From assembly GCF_020883495.1 (NCBI RefSeq), contig NZ_CP086610.1:1159501-1223500 (forward strand): a DNA stretch of 64,000 nucleotides, given 5' to 3'. This DNA is from Shinella zoogloeoides. GTDB lineage: Bacteria; Pseudomonadota; Alphaproteobacteria; Rhizobiales; Rhizobiaceae. The position numbers were made by a program, and so were the translations under genes. Every line of letters begins with the position of its first letter. The first letter of the stretch is position 1. This document shows positions 40,392 to 48,327 of the stretch, one piece after another. Below the pieces are notes generated by a model. It worked only from the letters and a program-made list of their open reading frames with translations. It did no database searches and was not told the origin of the DNA.

Positions 40392-40856
40392 TCAGGCGCT
40401 CCTTGTGTTCTTGCTGTTCAGCGCGGCGACGTCGAGAGCGACGGGCTGCTGTGCTTCATGCGGGTGGTTGGAGCCGGCGTAGACGCGCAGGTTCTTCATC
40501 TGGCGACGGCCGAGCGGGCCGCGCGGAACCATGCGTTCGACAGCCTTCTCGAGGACGCGCTCCGGGAAGCGGCCTTCGATGATCTGGCGAGCCGTGCGCT
40601 CCTTGATGCCGCCCGGGTAACCGGTGTGCCAGTAGTACTTCTTGTCGGAGTACTTCTTGCCGGTGAAGACGACCTTGTCGGCGTTGATGACGATGACGTT
40701 GTCGCCGTCGTCGACGTGGGGCGTGAAGGTTGCCTTGTGCTTGCCGCGCAGGCGGTTAGCGATGAGGGTAGCGAGGCGACCGACAACGAGGCCTTCGGCG
40801 TCGATGAGGATCCACTTCTTCTCTACCTCGGCGGGCTTCTGTACGAAGGTTGCCAT
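40392..40856 (-). CDS. rplM: 50S ribosomal protein L13
   Basis: This 154-residue protein carries L13 landmarks: [17 protein letters not shown], the [18 protein letters not shown] core, [16 protein letters not shown] and [20 protein letters not shown]. It is the first gene of the rplM-rpsI operon. In this operon L13 is known to act as an autogenous repressor in E. coli. Confidence 0.98.
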   Translation of the reverse strand: MATFVQKPAEVEKKWILIDAEGLVVGRLATLIANRLRGKHKATFTPHVDDGDNVIVINADKVVFTGKKYSDKKYYWHTGYPGGIKERTARQIIEGRFPERVLEKAVERMVPRGPLGRRQMKNLRVYAGSNHPHEAQQPVALDVAALNSKNTRSA

Positions 40857-41061
40857 AGGAGTAGCTCTTTCTTTAGGGTCCCGAGGCCTTGGGGGCGACG
40901 GGCGTTTCTTGTTGCTTGGTTTGGCCCCTTGCGGATGCCAAAAATCGAACGCGGCCCGTGGGGACCGCGATCTGGGCGGCTTATAAGCGAGAGCCGATTT
41001 GGCGTCAAGCTGCTGGTTTTGGGTGGCGCCAAAGATATATCAATAAAAACAGTGGCTTAAT

Positions 41062-41085
41062 ATTGTGGTATTTATATACCACAAT
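41062..41085 (-). repeat. Perfect AT-rich inverted repeat after thioesterase gene
   Basis: ATTGTGGTAT-TTAT-ATACCACAAT, a perfect 10-bp dyad, directly follows the thioesterase stop codon (41086). It is AT-rich, unlike its surroundings. It probably forms a terminator-like hairpin; an operator for rplM-side transcription is less likely. Confidence 0.6.
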
Positions 41086-41517
41086 TTATCGCGGCGGAAT
41101 CGAATAGGTCGCGGTGGCATGGGCCACCAGATCGTCGTCGTTCTCGTCGAAAATCGAGGCTTCGACCACGGCCAGCCGCTTGCCGAGCTTGAGCACGCGG
41201 CAGGTGCAGGAGAGGGGGCCGGGTTCGGGCTTGCGCAGGAAGTTGATGTTGAGATTGGTGGTGACGGCAAGCGCCACGGGGCCGATATGGGCAAGAACCG
41301 CGCACCATGCGCCGACATCGGCGAGCGCGAAGAGGGTGGGGCCGGAGATCGTGCCGCCCGGCCGCAGGTGCCGCTCGTTGGGCATGAGGCGCATGACGAC
41401 CGTGCCGGGGCCGACCTCCATCACCTCGAAGACCTTGCCGTCCGTGTGAAGCTGCGGAAAATCGGCTTCGAGGAAGCGGTTCAGCGCTTGCGGATCCATG
41501 ATGGGCGTCAGTTGCAT
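41086..41517 (-). CDS. Hotdog-fold PaaI-type thioesterase
   Basis: This 143-residue single hotdog domain of the PaaI/YdiI type has an N-terminal FPQLHTDGKVFEVMEVG, the catalytic HXXXD-like region RPGGTISGPTLFALADVGAW and NLNINFLRKPEPG. Such enzymes hydrolyse acyl-CoA; the substrate is unknown. The enoyl-CoA hydratase gene diverges beside it. Confidence 0.88.
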   Translation of the reverse strand: MQLTPIMDPQALNRFLEADFPQLHTDGKVFEVMEVGPGTVVMRLMPNERHLRPGGTISGPTLFALADVGAWCAVLAHIGPVALAVTTNLNINFLRKPEPGPLSCTCRVLKLGKRLAVVEASIFDENDDDLVAHATATYSIPPR

Positions 41518-41652
41518 GGTCTTCGTCTCCTGTCGCCTGCTTTACAGACCGATTTGCGGGCGGCGGCAAGCCCTCCATAAGTTCAGGCGATGCGCTTGAA
41601 ACCTGCCCTTGCGGCGCGTAGACCGCTCACGGACAACTGGAAGGAGACGGCG

Positions 41653-42468
41653 ATGGCTGACGTGGTGTCGTTCAGGAAAGAGGAACATGCAGGGCCGGTC
41701 CGCATCGAGCGCGCCGAACCCATCCTGCGGATCACGCTCAACAATCCGCCGGCCAACGCTCTCTCCGTCGCGGTCATGGAAGCTCTCGGCGCGGCGCTCG
41801 ACGCTGTGGCCGCCGACGAGGCCATCCGCGTCGTCGTGATCGCCTCGACGGGCAATGTCTTTTCCGCCGGCCACGACCTCAAGGAAATGACCGCGCACCG
41901 CGCGGATGCCGATGGCGGGCGCGCCTTCTTCGAGAAGACCGTGCGCATGGCGGCCGATATCATGCTGAAGATCGCCGCGCTGCCGCAGCCCGTGGTGGCC
42001 GAGATCGACGGCCTTGCGACCGCCGCCGGCTGCCAGCTTGTGGCGAGTTGCGACCTTGCCATCTGCACCGACACCTCCACCTTCTGCACGCCGGGCGTCA
42101 ATATCGGCCTCTTCTGCTCGACGCCGATGGTCGCCGTCACCCGCGCCGCCCATCCCAAGCAGGCGATGGAGATGCTGCTGACCGGCGAGACGATCGACGC
42201 CTCCACGGCCAAGGATTTTGGCCTCGTCAACCGCATCGTGCCGCAGCAATACCTACGCCAGGTCGTCGACAAATACGCCGCCGTCATCGCCGCCAAGTCG
42301 CCGCAGGCCCTGCGCATCGGCAAGGCGGCCTTCCGCGCGCAGGCCGGCCTGCCGGTGGCCGATGCCTATGATCTGGCCGTGGCGACGATGGTGGACAACC
42401 TGTTCGCCGACGATGCGAAGGAGGGGATCAGGGCGTTCCTCGACAAGCGTATGCCGGAGTGGAACTGA
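41653..42468 (+). CDS. Enoyl-CoA hydratase
   Basis: This 271-residue crotonase-family protein has the oxyanion hole segment STGNVFSAGHDLKEM and the second one ASCDLAICTDTSTF followed by PGVNIGLF. It hydrates enoyl-CoA in beta-oxidation or a degradation pathway. The start MADVVSFRKEEH was preferred to a longer reading frame because of GGAGA just upstream. Confidence 0.9.
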   Translation: MADVVSFRKEEHAGPVRIERAEPILRITLNNPPANALSVAVMEALGAALDAVAADEAIRVVVIASTGNVFSAGHDLKEMTAHRADADGGRAFFEKTVRMAADIMLKIAALPQPVVAEIDGLATAAGCQLVASCDLAICTDTSTFCTPGVNIGLFCSTPMVAVTRAAHPKQAMEMLLTGETIDASTAKDFGLVNRIVPQQYLRQVVDKYAAVIAAKSPQALRIGKAAFRAQAGLPVADAYDLAVATMVDNLFADDAKEGIRAFLDKRMPEWN

Positions 42469-42484
42469 CGTTTTACGTTAGACG

Positions 42485-42503
42485 TACTCCGGAAAGCGGA
42501 GTA
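42485..42503. promoter_or_regulatory. Operator-like dyad of the HigBA module
   Basis: TACTCCG-GAAAG-CGGAGTA, a perfect 7-bp dyad with 5-base spacer, lies 11 bp before the toxin start. HigA antitoxins repress their own promoter by binding such dyads. Confidence 0.65.
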
Positions 42504-42513
42504 TGCTTGGCGG

Positions 42514-42792
42514 ATGATCAAGTCCATTGCGGATACCGCAACACGGCAGTTCATCGAAGCGGGAAAGTCCCGATATTCCGGGCTCGATCCAGGCAAGGCA
42601 ATGGCGCGCCTGAATGTGCTCAACGCGGCGCGGAGCCTGGACGATATATCTCCCTTGCGCTCGATCGGACTTCACAAGCTGAGCGGTGATCGCAAGGGAC
42701 AATGGGCCATGACGATCAACGGCCCGTGGCGTCTGTGTTTTCGCTTCGAGAACGGTGACGCCTACGATGTCGAGATCGTCGATTATCACTGA
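42514..42792 (+). CDS. higB: HigB-type toxin (RelE superfamily)
   Basis: This 92-residue protein has the HigB pattern SLDDISPLRSIGLHKLSGDR, GQWAMTINGPWRLCFRF and DVEIVDYH. HigB is a ribosome-dependent mRNA endonuclease inactivated by HigA. Gene order toxin-antitoxin is typical for HigBA and 11 bp separate them. Confidence 0.92.
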   Translation: MIKSIADTATRQFIEAGKSRYSGLDPGKAMARLNVLNAARSLDDISPLRSIGLHKLSGDRKGQWAMTINGPWRLCFRFENGDAYDVEIVDYH

Positions 42793-42803
42793 GGAGAAAG
42801 CGG

Positions 42804-43091
42804 ATGTTCGAGGTTCATCCCGGTTCCATCCTGAAGGAAGAGCTTGAGGCGCGGCAGATGAGCGGCAATGCACTTGCGCTCGCATTGCGCATCAATTCCG
42901 GGCGGGTGTCGGAGATATTGAGCGGAAAGCGTGGGGTTTCGGCCGATACGGCACTTCGTCTCGGTCGCTATTTCGGCAACGACCCACAGTTCTGGCTTGG
43001 GCTGCAGGCGGCCTACGACCTTGCCGTCGCCCGGCGTGAGAGCGGTGAACGGATTCTGCTCGAGGTTTTGCCGGCCCAGACAGCGGCCTGA
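42804..43091 (+). CDS. higA: HigA-type antitoxin
   Basis: This 95-residue HTH-XRE protein has the HigA marks VHPGSILKEELEARQMSG and INSGRVSEILSGKRGVSADT. It neutralises HigB and represses the operon. The downstream DMT gene is convergent. Confidence 0.93.
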   Translation: MFEVHPGSILKEELEARQMSGNALALALRINSGRVSEILSGKRGVSADTALRLGRYFGNDPQFWLGLQAAYDLAVARRESGERILLEVLPAQTAA

Positions 43092-43095
43092 TGCT

Positions 43096-43932
43096 TCACG
43101 CCAGCTTCAGCAGCAGCACGCCGCAGGCGATGACCGCGCCGGCGACGTAGCGCCAGACGCTTGCCTTCTCCTTGAGGATGACGACGGAGATGAGGAGGGC
43201 GAAGATGATGGCGGTTTCGCGCAGCGCTGCGACGGTGGCGACGGGGGCCTTGGTCATGGCCCAGAGCGCAAGGCCGTAGGAGGCGATGGAGCCGGCGCCG
43301 CCGAAGAGGCCGCGCGCCCAGTTGCGGCGCACATGGTTCCAGACCGTGAACCGGCCACGGCGCGCGACGGCCCAGGCGAAAAGCAGTACCGGCGGCAGCA
43401 GCGCCATCCAGAGCGTGTAGGAAATCGCATTGCCGGAGGCGCGAGCGCCCGCGCCATCCACAAAGGTATAGGTGGCGATCACCATGGCGTTGGCGAGCGC
43501 CAGCAGGATGGCGTTGCGGCTGCCGTGGCGCGCCTCGAAGGCGAGCGTCAGCACGCCGGCCGAGATGGTGAGCACGCCCGCCATGGCGGCTGGCGTGAGG
43601 TGTTCGCCGAGCACCACGCCGCTCGTCGTGGCGACCAGCAGCGGGGCCGCGCCGCGCATCAGGGGATAGACGAGGCCGATGTCGCCGGCCCGGTAGGCGG
43701 CGGCGACGAGCTGGAAATAGGCGAACTGCAGGAAGGCCGAGACGAGGATGAAGGGCCATGCCTCGGGTTTCGGCAAGGGCACGAAGGGCAGGAAGGCAAG
43801 GCCCACCGCGCCTGCGCCAAGCGCCACCATCGCCGCGTCGAGCGATTTGTCCGTGCCGGATTTGACGAGGGCATTCCAGGTCGCATGCAGGGCCGCGCCG
43901 AACAGCACGAGAAAGAGAACGTCTAGCGGCAA
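43096..43932 (-). CDS. EamA-family (DMT) transporter
   Basis: This 278-residue protein has ten transmembrane helices as two EamA repeats, starting VLFLVLFGAALHATWNALVK and with the internal boundary around AGVLTISAGVLTLAFE. The substrate is not inferable. No ATG fits the N-terminus; a TTG at 43932 preceded by GAGGTCC gives M-P-L-D-V, so the non-standard start is assigned by RBS position. Confidence 0.82.
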   Translation of the reverse strand: MPLDVLFLVLFGAALHATWNALVKSGTDKSLDAAMVALGAGAVGLAFLPFVPLPKPEAWPFILVSAFLQFAYFQLVAAAYRAGDIGLVYPLMRGAAPLLVATTSGVVLGEHLTPAAMAGVLTISAGVLTLAFEARHGSRNAILLALANAMVIATYTFVDGAGARASGNAISYTLWMALLPPVLLFAWAVARRGRFTVWNHVRRNWARGLFGGAGSIASYGLALWAMTKAPVATVAALRETAIIFALLISVVILKEKASVWRYVAGAVIACGVLLLKLA

Positions 43933-44178
43933 TCTGGGACCTCGGAGGGGCAGGCATGCGGACGGGAAGGCCCTTTCATCCGCCCAAAGCAGGCGATTTG
44001 CAATCGGCAATTTCGCTCTTTGCGCCGCGTGGCCGCCAAAACCCGGAAATCTGTGCAGGTTTGGCACAGAAGCTGCGGGCGAGGGCGCTGGCGGGCGGTC
44101 GTCTTCTTTAAGATTTCGGGCTAGATTGGGGCGGTGAAGAAACGTGCGAGACGGTCGCGAATGCCGGAGGAGGCTGCG

Positions 44179-44616
44179 ATGAACCACGATCACTATTCCG
44201 ATGGCTACATCCGCCACATCCTGAAATCCGTGCATACCATCGCCGTGCTCGGCGCCTCGCCGCAGGACGGGCGGCCGAGCCATGGCGTGATGGGCTTCCT
44301 GCTCGGCAAGGGCTATCGCGTCATCCCGGTCAATCCGGGCCATGCCGGCAAGACGATCCTCGGCCAGACCGTCTATGCGCATCTCGCCGATATTCCCGAA
44401 CCTATCGATATGGTCGACGTCTTCCGTGCGGCGAACCAGTTTTCTGCCGTGGTGGACGAGGTTATGGCGCTTCGCCCGCTGCCTTCCGTGATCTGGGGCC
44501 AGTTCACGGTGCGCGACGATGCCGCCGCCACGCGGGCGGAAGCCGCCGGCATTCAGGTCGTCATGGACCGTTGCCCGGTCACGGAATATCCGGTGATGAT
44601 GCTCAAGGCGTCCTGA
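44179..44616 (+). CDS. CoA-binding protein (CoA_binding_2), copy 1
   Basis: This 145-residue Rossmann-like CoA-binding domain has HTIAVLGASPQDGRPSHGVM and RVIPVNPGHAGKTILGQTVY, with the Cys-containing MDRCPVTEYP end. Homologues are YccU/YmcD-like. It starts at an ATG after GGAGG and lies just before a similar gene, giving a tandem duplication. Confidence 0.88.
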   Translation: MNHDHYSDGYIRHILKSVHTIAVLGASPQDGRPSHGVMGFLLGKGYRVIPVNPGHAGKTILGQTVYAHLADIPEPIDMVDVFRAANQFSAVVDEVMALRPLPSVIWGQFTVRDDAAATRAEAAGIQVVMDRCPVTEYPVMMLKAS

Positions 44617-44679
44617 GCGCCCGATATTGACTTCACGCAGCGTTACCCCAATTGTCCGCGCAACAAACGGGGCAGCGCC

Positions 44680-45108
44680 ATGAATCACGATTCCTATCCG
44701 GACTACTATATCGCCGATATCCTCCGCTCGACGAAGGTGATCGCGCTCGTCGGCGCTTCGCCGAACCCGGAGCGCCCGAGCTATCGGGTCATGGCCTTCC
44801 TGTTGCGCAAGGGCTACCGCGTCATTCCGGTCAATCCCGGCCAGGCCGGCAAGGAAATCCTCGGCCAGCCGGTCGTCGCCCGCCTTGCCGATATCGTCGA
44901 GCCGGTCGACATGGTCGATGTCTTCCGCGCCGCCGATGCGCTGCCGGCCGTGGTGGAGGAGGTGCTGGCGCTTTCCCCGCTGCCCAAGGCCATCTGGGGC
45001 CAGCTTTCGGTGCGCCATGACGAGGCGGCAGCCGCGGCGGAAGCGGCCGGTATCAAGGTGGTGATGGATCGTTGCCCGGCCATCGAATATCCGCGCCTCG
45101 TCGCCTGA
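44680..45108 (+). CDS. CoA-binding protein (CoA_binding_2), copy 2
   Basis: This 142-residue protein is closely related to its neighbour: VIALVGASPNPERPSYRVMA, RVIPVNPGQAGKEILGQPVV, and MDRCPAIEYP. Two copies of this family next to metY are also known in Agrobacterium-type genomes. They probably differ in ligand or regulation; function is not established. Confidence 0.88.
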   Translation: MNHDSYPDYYIADILRSTKVIALVGASPNPERPSYRVMAFLLRKGYRVIPVNPGQAGKEILGQPVVARLADIVEPVDMVDVFRAADALPAVVEEVLALSPLPKAIWGQLSVRHDEAAAAAEAAGIKVVMDRCPAIEYPRLVA

Positions 45109-45224
45109 GACTTTCCGATGCGCAAAGCGCTTCGCCGTGCCGTCGCTTTCACGGAAAATCTTTCTTTGACCGGCCTTTAACTCTCTGAAATAGTCGCCCC
45201 GAATTTCATTTTGGGAGGCTATTT

Positions 45225-46508
45225 ATGACCAAGAACAAGCCCGGATTTTCTACGCTCGCCGTTCATGCCGGTGCGCAGCCGGACCCGACGACCGGCGCGC
45301 GCGCGACGCCGATCTACCAGACGACGAGCTTCGTCTTCAACGACACGGACCACGCCGCCTCGCTCTTCGGTCTCCAGGCCTTCGGCAACATCTATACCCG
45401 CATCATGAACCCGACGCAGGCCGTGCTCGAAGAGCGCGTCGCCGCGCTCGAAGGCGGCACGGCTGCGCTTGCCGTCGCCTCCGGCCACGCTGCCCAGCTC
45501 CTCATCTTCCACACGATCATGCGCCCGGGCGACAATTTCATCGCCGCGCGCCGGCTCTATGGCGGCTCGATCAACCAGTTCGGCAATGCCTTCAAGAGCT
45601 TCGACTGGCATGTGCGCTGGGCCGACACCGCCGATCTTGCGAGCTTCGAAAGCCAGATCGACGACAAGACCAAGGCGATCTTCATCGAGAGCCTCGCCAA
45701 TCCGGGCGGCACCTTCGTCGATATCGCCGGCATTGCCGAGGTCGCCCATCGCCACGGCCTGCCGCTCATCGTCGACAACACCATGGCGACGCCCTACCTG
45801 CTGCGCCCGCTGGAGCATGGCGCGGATATCGTCGTGCATTCGCTGACCAAGTTCATGGGCGGCCATGGCAATTCCATGGGCGGCGTCATCGTCGACGGCG
45901 GCACCTTCGACTGGTCCGCCTCCGGCAAGTATCCGGCGCTTTCCGAGCCGCGCCCGGAATATGCCGGCGTGGTGCTGCACGCCACCTTCGGCAATTTCGC
46001 CTTCGCCATCGCCTGCCGCGTTCTCGGCCTGCGTGACTTCGGCCCCGCCATCTCGCCCTTCAACGCCTTCCAGATCCTCAACGGCATCGAGACGCTACCG
46101 CTGCGCATGCAGCGCCATTGCGACAACGCGCTCGCCGTCGCCACATGGCTGAAGGCCCATGACAAGGTCTCGTGGGTCAACTATGCCGGCCTCGAGACGG
46201 ACCCGAACCATGCGCTGCAGCAGCGCTATTCGCCGAAGGGCGCGGGCGCCGTCTTCACCTTCGGCCTGAAGGGCGGCTACGAATCCGGCAAGCGCTTCGT
46301 CGAGGGGCTGGAAATGCTCTCGCACCTCGCCAATATCGGCGACACGCGCTCGCTCGTCATCCACCCGGCCTCCACCACCCACCGCCAACTCAGTGAGGAG
46401 CAGCAGACTGCCGCCGGCGCGGGTCCGGATGTGGTGCGCCTGTCCATCGGTATCGAGGACGCCGCCGATATCATCGCCGATATCGAACAGGCCCTCGCCA
46501 AGGCCTGA
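45225..46508 (+). CDS. metY: O-acetylhomoserine sulfhydrylase (PLP, MetY-type)
   Basis: This 427-residue PLP enzyme makes homocysteine from O-acetylhomoserine and sulfide. The PLP lysine is in HSLTKFMGGHGNSMGG; the substrate loop and the pattern YQTTSFVF, YTRIMNPTQ are of the MetY branch. The gene has GGGAGG 8 bases upstream. A SAM-II riboswitch was looked for and not found in the 116-bp leader. Confidence 0.92.
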   Translation: MTKNKPGFSTLAVHAGAQPDPTTGARATPIYQTTSFVFNDTDHAASLFGLQAFGNIYTRIMNPTQAVLEERVAALEGGTAALAVASGHAAQLLIFHTIMRPGDNFIAARRLYGGSINQFGNAFKSFDWHVRWADTADLASFESQIDDKTKAIFIESLANPGGTFVDIAGIAEVAHRHGLPLIVDNTMATPYLLRPLEHGADIVVHSLTKFMGGHGNSMGGVIVDGGTFDWSASGKYPALSEPRPEYAGVVLHATFGNFAFAIACRVLGLRDFGPAISPFNAFQILNGIETLPLRMQRHCDNALAVATWLKAHDKVSWVNYAGLETDPNHALQQRYSPKGAGAVFTFGLKGGYESGKRFVEGLEMLSHLANIGDTRSLVIHPASTTHRQLSEEQQTAAGAGPDVVRLSIGIEDAADIIADIEQALAKA

Positions 46509-46517
46509 TGCCAATCG

Positions 46518-46549
46518 GGCGGTCCTTTCGGGCCGCCCTTTTCTTTTCA
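46518..46549 (+). terminator. Terminator after metY
   Basis: GGGCGGTCC (46518-46526) pairs with GGGCCGCCC (46531-46539) including one G-T pair, followed by TTTTCTTTT. It ends metY transcription. Confidence 0.85.
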
Positions 46550-46564
46550 GCGAATGGGTAAAGC

Positions 46565-46909
46565 ATGAGCAAGGCGCAACTTTTCGACACCTCCGGCATC
46601 GAGGCGGAGGAGGGCCGTCCGGCCGCCGATCGCCTCATTTCCGGCGATCCGGTCTTCACCACCTGGAATATCGAGGAGGCCGAGGGCGGCATCTATTCGG
46701 GCATCTGGCAATCGACGCCCGGCAAGTGGCGCATCCAGTATGACGAGTGGGAATATTTCCACATCCTCGAAGGTCACTCCATCGTGACCTCCGAGGAGGG
46801 GGAGACGTTCCATCTGAAGGCAGGCGACCGCCTGATCCTGAGACCCGGCTTCAAGGGAACCTGGGAAGTCGTTGAAACGACTCGCAAGGACTACGTCATT
46901 CGCCTCTAG
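46565..46909 (+). CDS. Cupin-domain protein (DUF861)
   Basis: This 114-residue single cupin of the DUF861 type has the motif YDEWEYFHILEGHSIVTSEE and KAGDRLILRPGFKGTW. Members include ureidoglycine-type hydrolases and metal-binding proteins of unknown function. The stop codon lies within the RIME-like repeat. Confidence 0.85.
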   Translation: MSKAQLFDTSGIEAEEGRPAADRLISGDPVFTTWNIEEAEGGIYSGIWQSTPGKWRIQYDEWEYFHILEGHSIVTSEEGETFHLKAGDRLILRPGFKGTWEVVETTRKDYVIRL

Positions 46910-47008
46910 AGTTTGTCAGGTTCATTCTGAACCAGGCAAACTCTAGATTCCCTTGTTTTCGTTTGTCTTATCGGGAAAACCGGATTCCACTTTTCCCTGA
47001 CAAACTCT
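46905..47008. repeat. RIME-like intergenic mosaic repeat
   Basis: TCTAGAGTTTG (46905-46915) pairs with CAAACTCTAGA (46937-46947), with an inner GGTTCA/TGAACC stem. A third copy of the arm (CCTGACAAACTCT, 46996-47008) is inverted. The middle has TTATCGGGAAAACCGG and TTCCACTTTTCCC. Palindromic arms around a Y-shaped middle are typical of Rhizobium-specific intergenic mosaic elements (RIME). Confidence 0.7.
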
Positions 47009-47010
47009 CG

Positions 47011-48261
47011 TCACCAGGTCAGGTCCAGCGCCTCCAGCCCGTGGAAATGGTACACATCCTTGACCACGGGGGCCTTGGCGATCTTGAGGCCCGGCAGGCG
47101 CTGGAAGAGGATCGGCAGGGCGATGTTCAGCTCTAGCCGGGCGAGCGGCGCGCCGATGCAGAAATGGATGCCGGCGCCGAAGGAGAGGTTCGCGCCCTCG
47201 TCGCGATCCGGCTTGAAGGCGAGCGGTTCGCTGAACTTCTTGGGATCGAGATTGGCGGCCGCGAGGATCATCGCCACCTTGTCGCCACGGCGGAACTGGA
47301 TGCCGTCGAGTTCCACGTCCTCGAGCGCGTAGCGCTGGAAGATATGCACCGGCGCGGAGATGCGCAGGCACTCTTCCACCGTGCGTTCCGTCGCCTTCGC
47401 ATCGGCGAAGAGCACGGCCGGATCGGCGTCGTTTTCGAGGATGGTGCGCACGGCATTGCCGATCTGATGCACCGTCGCCTCATGGCCGGCATTGAGCAGC
47501 ACGATGGTCGTCGAGATCAGCTCGTCCTCGGTGAGAAGCTGCCCCTTATGCTCGGTGTGGACCATGTGCGAGAGCAGGTCGTCGCGCGGCTCGGCCCGGC
47601 GCTCGGCGATGACGCCGCGCACATAGTCGGAAAACTCCTGCGCGGCCCTGTCGGCGGCAAGCTCGTCCTCGCGGGTGCGGCCGAACATGTACATGCGCAC
47701 ATAGGCATGCGACCATTCCAGGAGCTGCGGCCCCATCTCGTCGGGAATGCCGATCATGCGGGCGATCATCGTCACCGGCAGGATATCGGCGAAGGCGGCG
47801 AGCAGTTCGACGCGCCCGTCCTTCTCGAAGCGGTCGATGGCCCGGTGGCAAAGTTCCGCGATCTCCGGCGTCAGCCGCTCGATCGTGCGCGAGACGAAGG
47901 CGCGGTTGACGAGGGTGCGCAGCCGCGTGTGCTCCGGCGGCTCCAGCTCCAGCAGCGACCAGGCCTCGGCCGCATCGAAGTGCCGCACATGGTCCTGCGG
48001 TTCCGGCATGCCGAGTTCTTCCCGCGTCGCCACATGCAAAATCTGCCGGCCGAAACGGCGGTCGCGCAGCAGGCCGTTCACATGGTCGTAGCCGGTGAAA
48101 TACCACTGCTTCTGCTCTTCCCACCAGAAGGTGGGACAGTGCGCGTGCAGCGCCGCGTAGACCGGGTTCGGATCGCGGTAGAAATCGGGATTGCGGCCGT
48201 CGAGCGAGACGCGGCGGCTGGCGGGATCGATGGAGAGGAAGGGGAGATGTGTCGTTGTCAT
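47011..48261 (-). CDS. Cytochrome P450
   Basis: This 416-residue P450 has the I-helix oxygen site LLNAGHEATV, the ExxR motif as ECLRISAP, and the heme loop SFGAGIHFCIGAPLARLE, with Cys as the heme thiolate. It is soluble and needs separate reductase partners; substrate unknown. It starts at 48261, with the same promoter direction as ggt behind it. Confidence 0.93.
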   Translation of the reverse strand: MTTTHLPFLSIDPASRRVSLDGRNPDFYRDPNPVYAALHAHCPTFWWEEQKQWYFTGYDHVNGLLRDRRFGRQILHVATREELGMPEPQDHVRHFDAAEAWSLLELEPPEHTRLRTLVNRAFVSRTIERLTPEIAELCHRAIDRFEKDGRVELLAAFADILPVTMIARMIGIPDEMGPQLLEWSHAYVRMYMFGRTREDELAADRAAQEFSDYVRGVIAERRAEPRDDLLSHMVHTEHKGQLLTEDELISTTIVLLNAGHEATVHQIGNAVRTILENDADPAVLFADAKATERTVEECLRISAPVHIFQRYALEDVELDGIQFRRGDKVAMILAAANLDPKKFSEPLAFKPDRDEGANLSFGAGIHFCIGAPLARLELNIALPILFQRLPGLKIAKAPVVKDVYHFHGLEALDLTW

Positions 48262-48327
48262 GATGGCTATGACCTAGCGGATTTCACCCTGCCGGGAAAG
48301 CGGGACGATCCGCGTTCAACAGCCGCG

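Noticed and set aside
42514..43091. HigBA as part of the prophage
   Set aside because: It is 19 kb from the predicted phage end and flanked by ordinary host genes.
45109..45224. Possible SAM-II riboswitch upstream of metY
   Set aside because: The leader lacks the SAM-II core (GGxTTGA...GCTTGCAxCCAC...AxCTAAA-type) expected in rhizobial met genes. Only a normal Shine-Dalgarno is visible.
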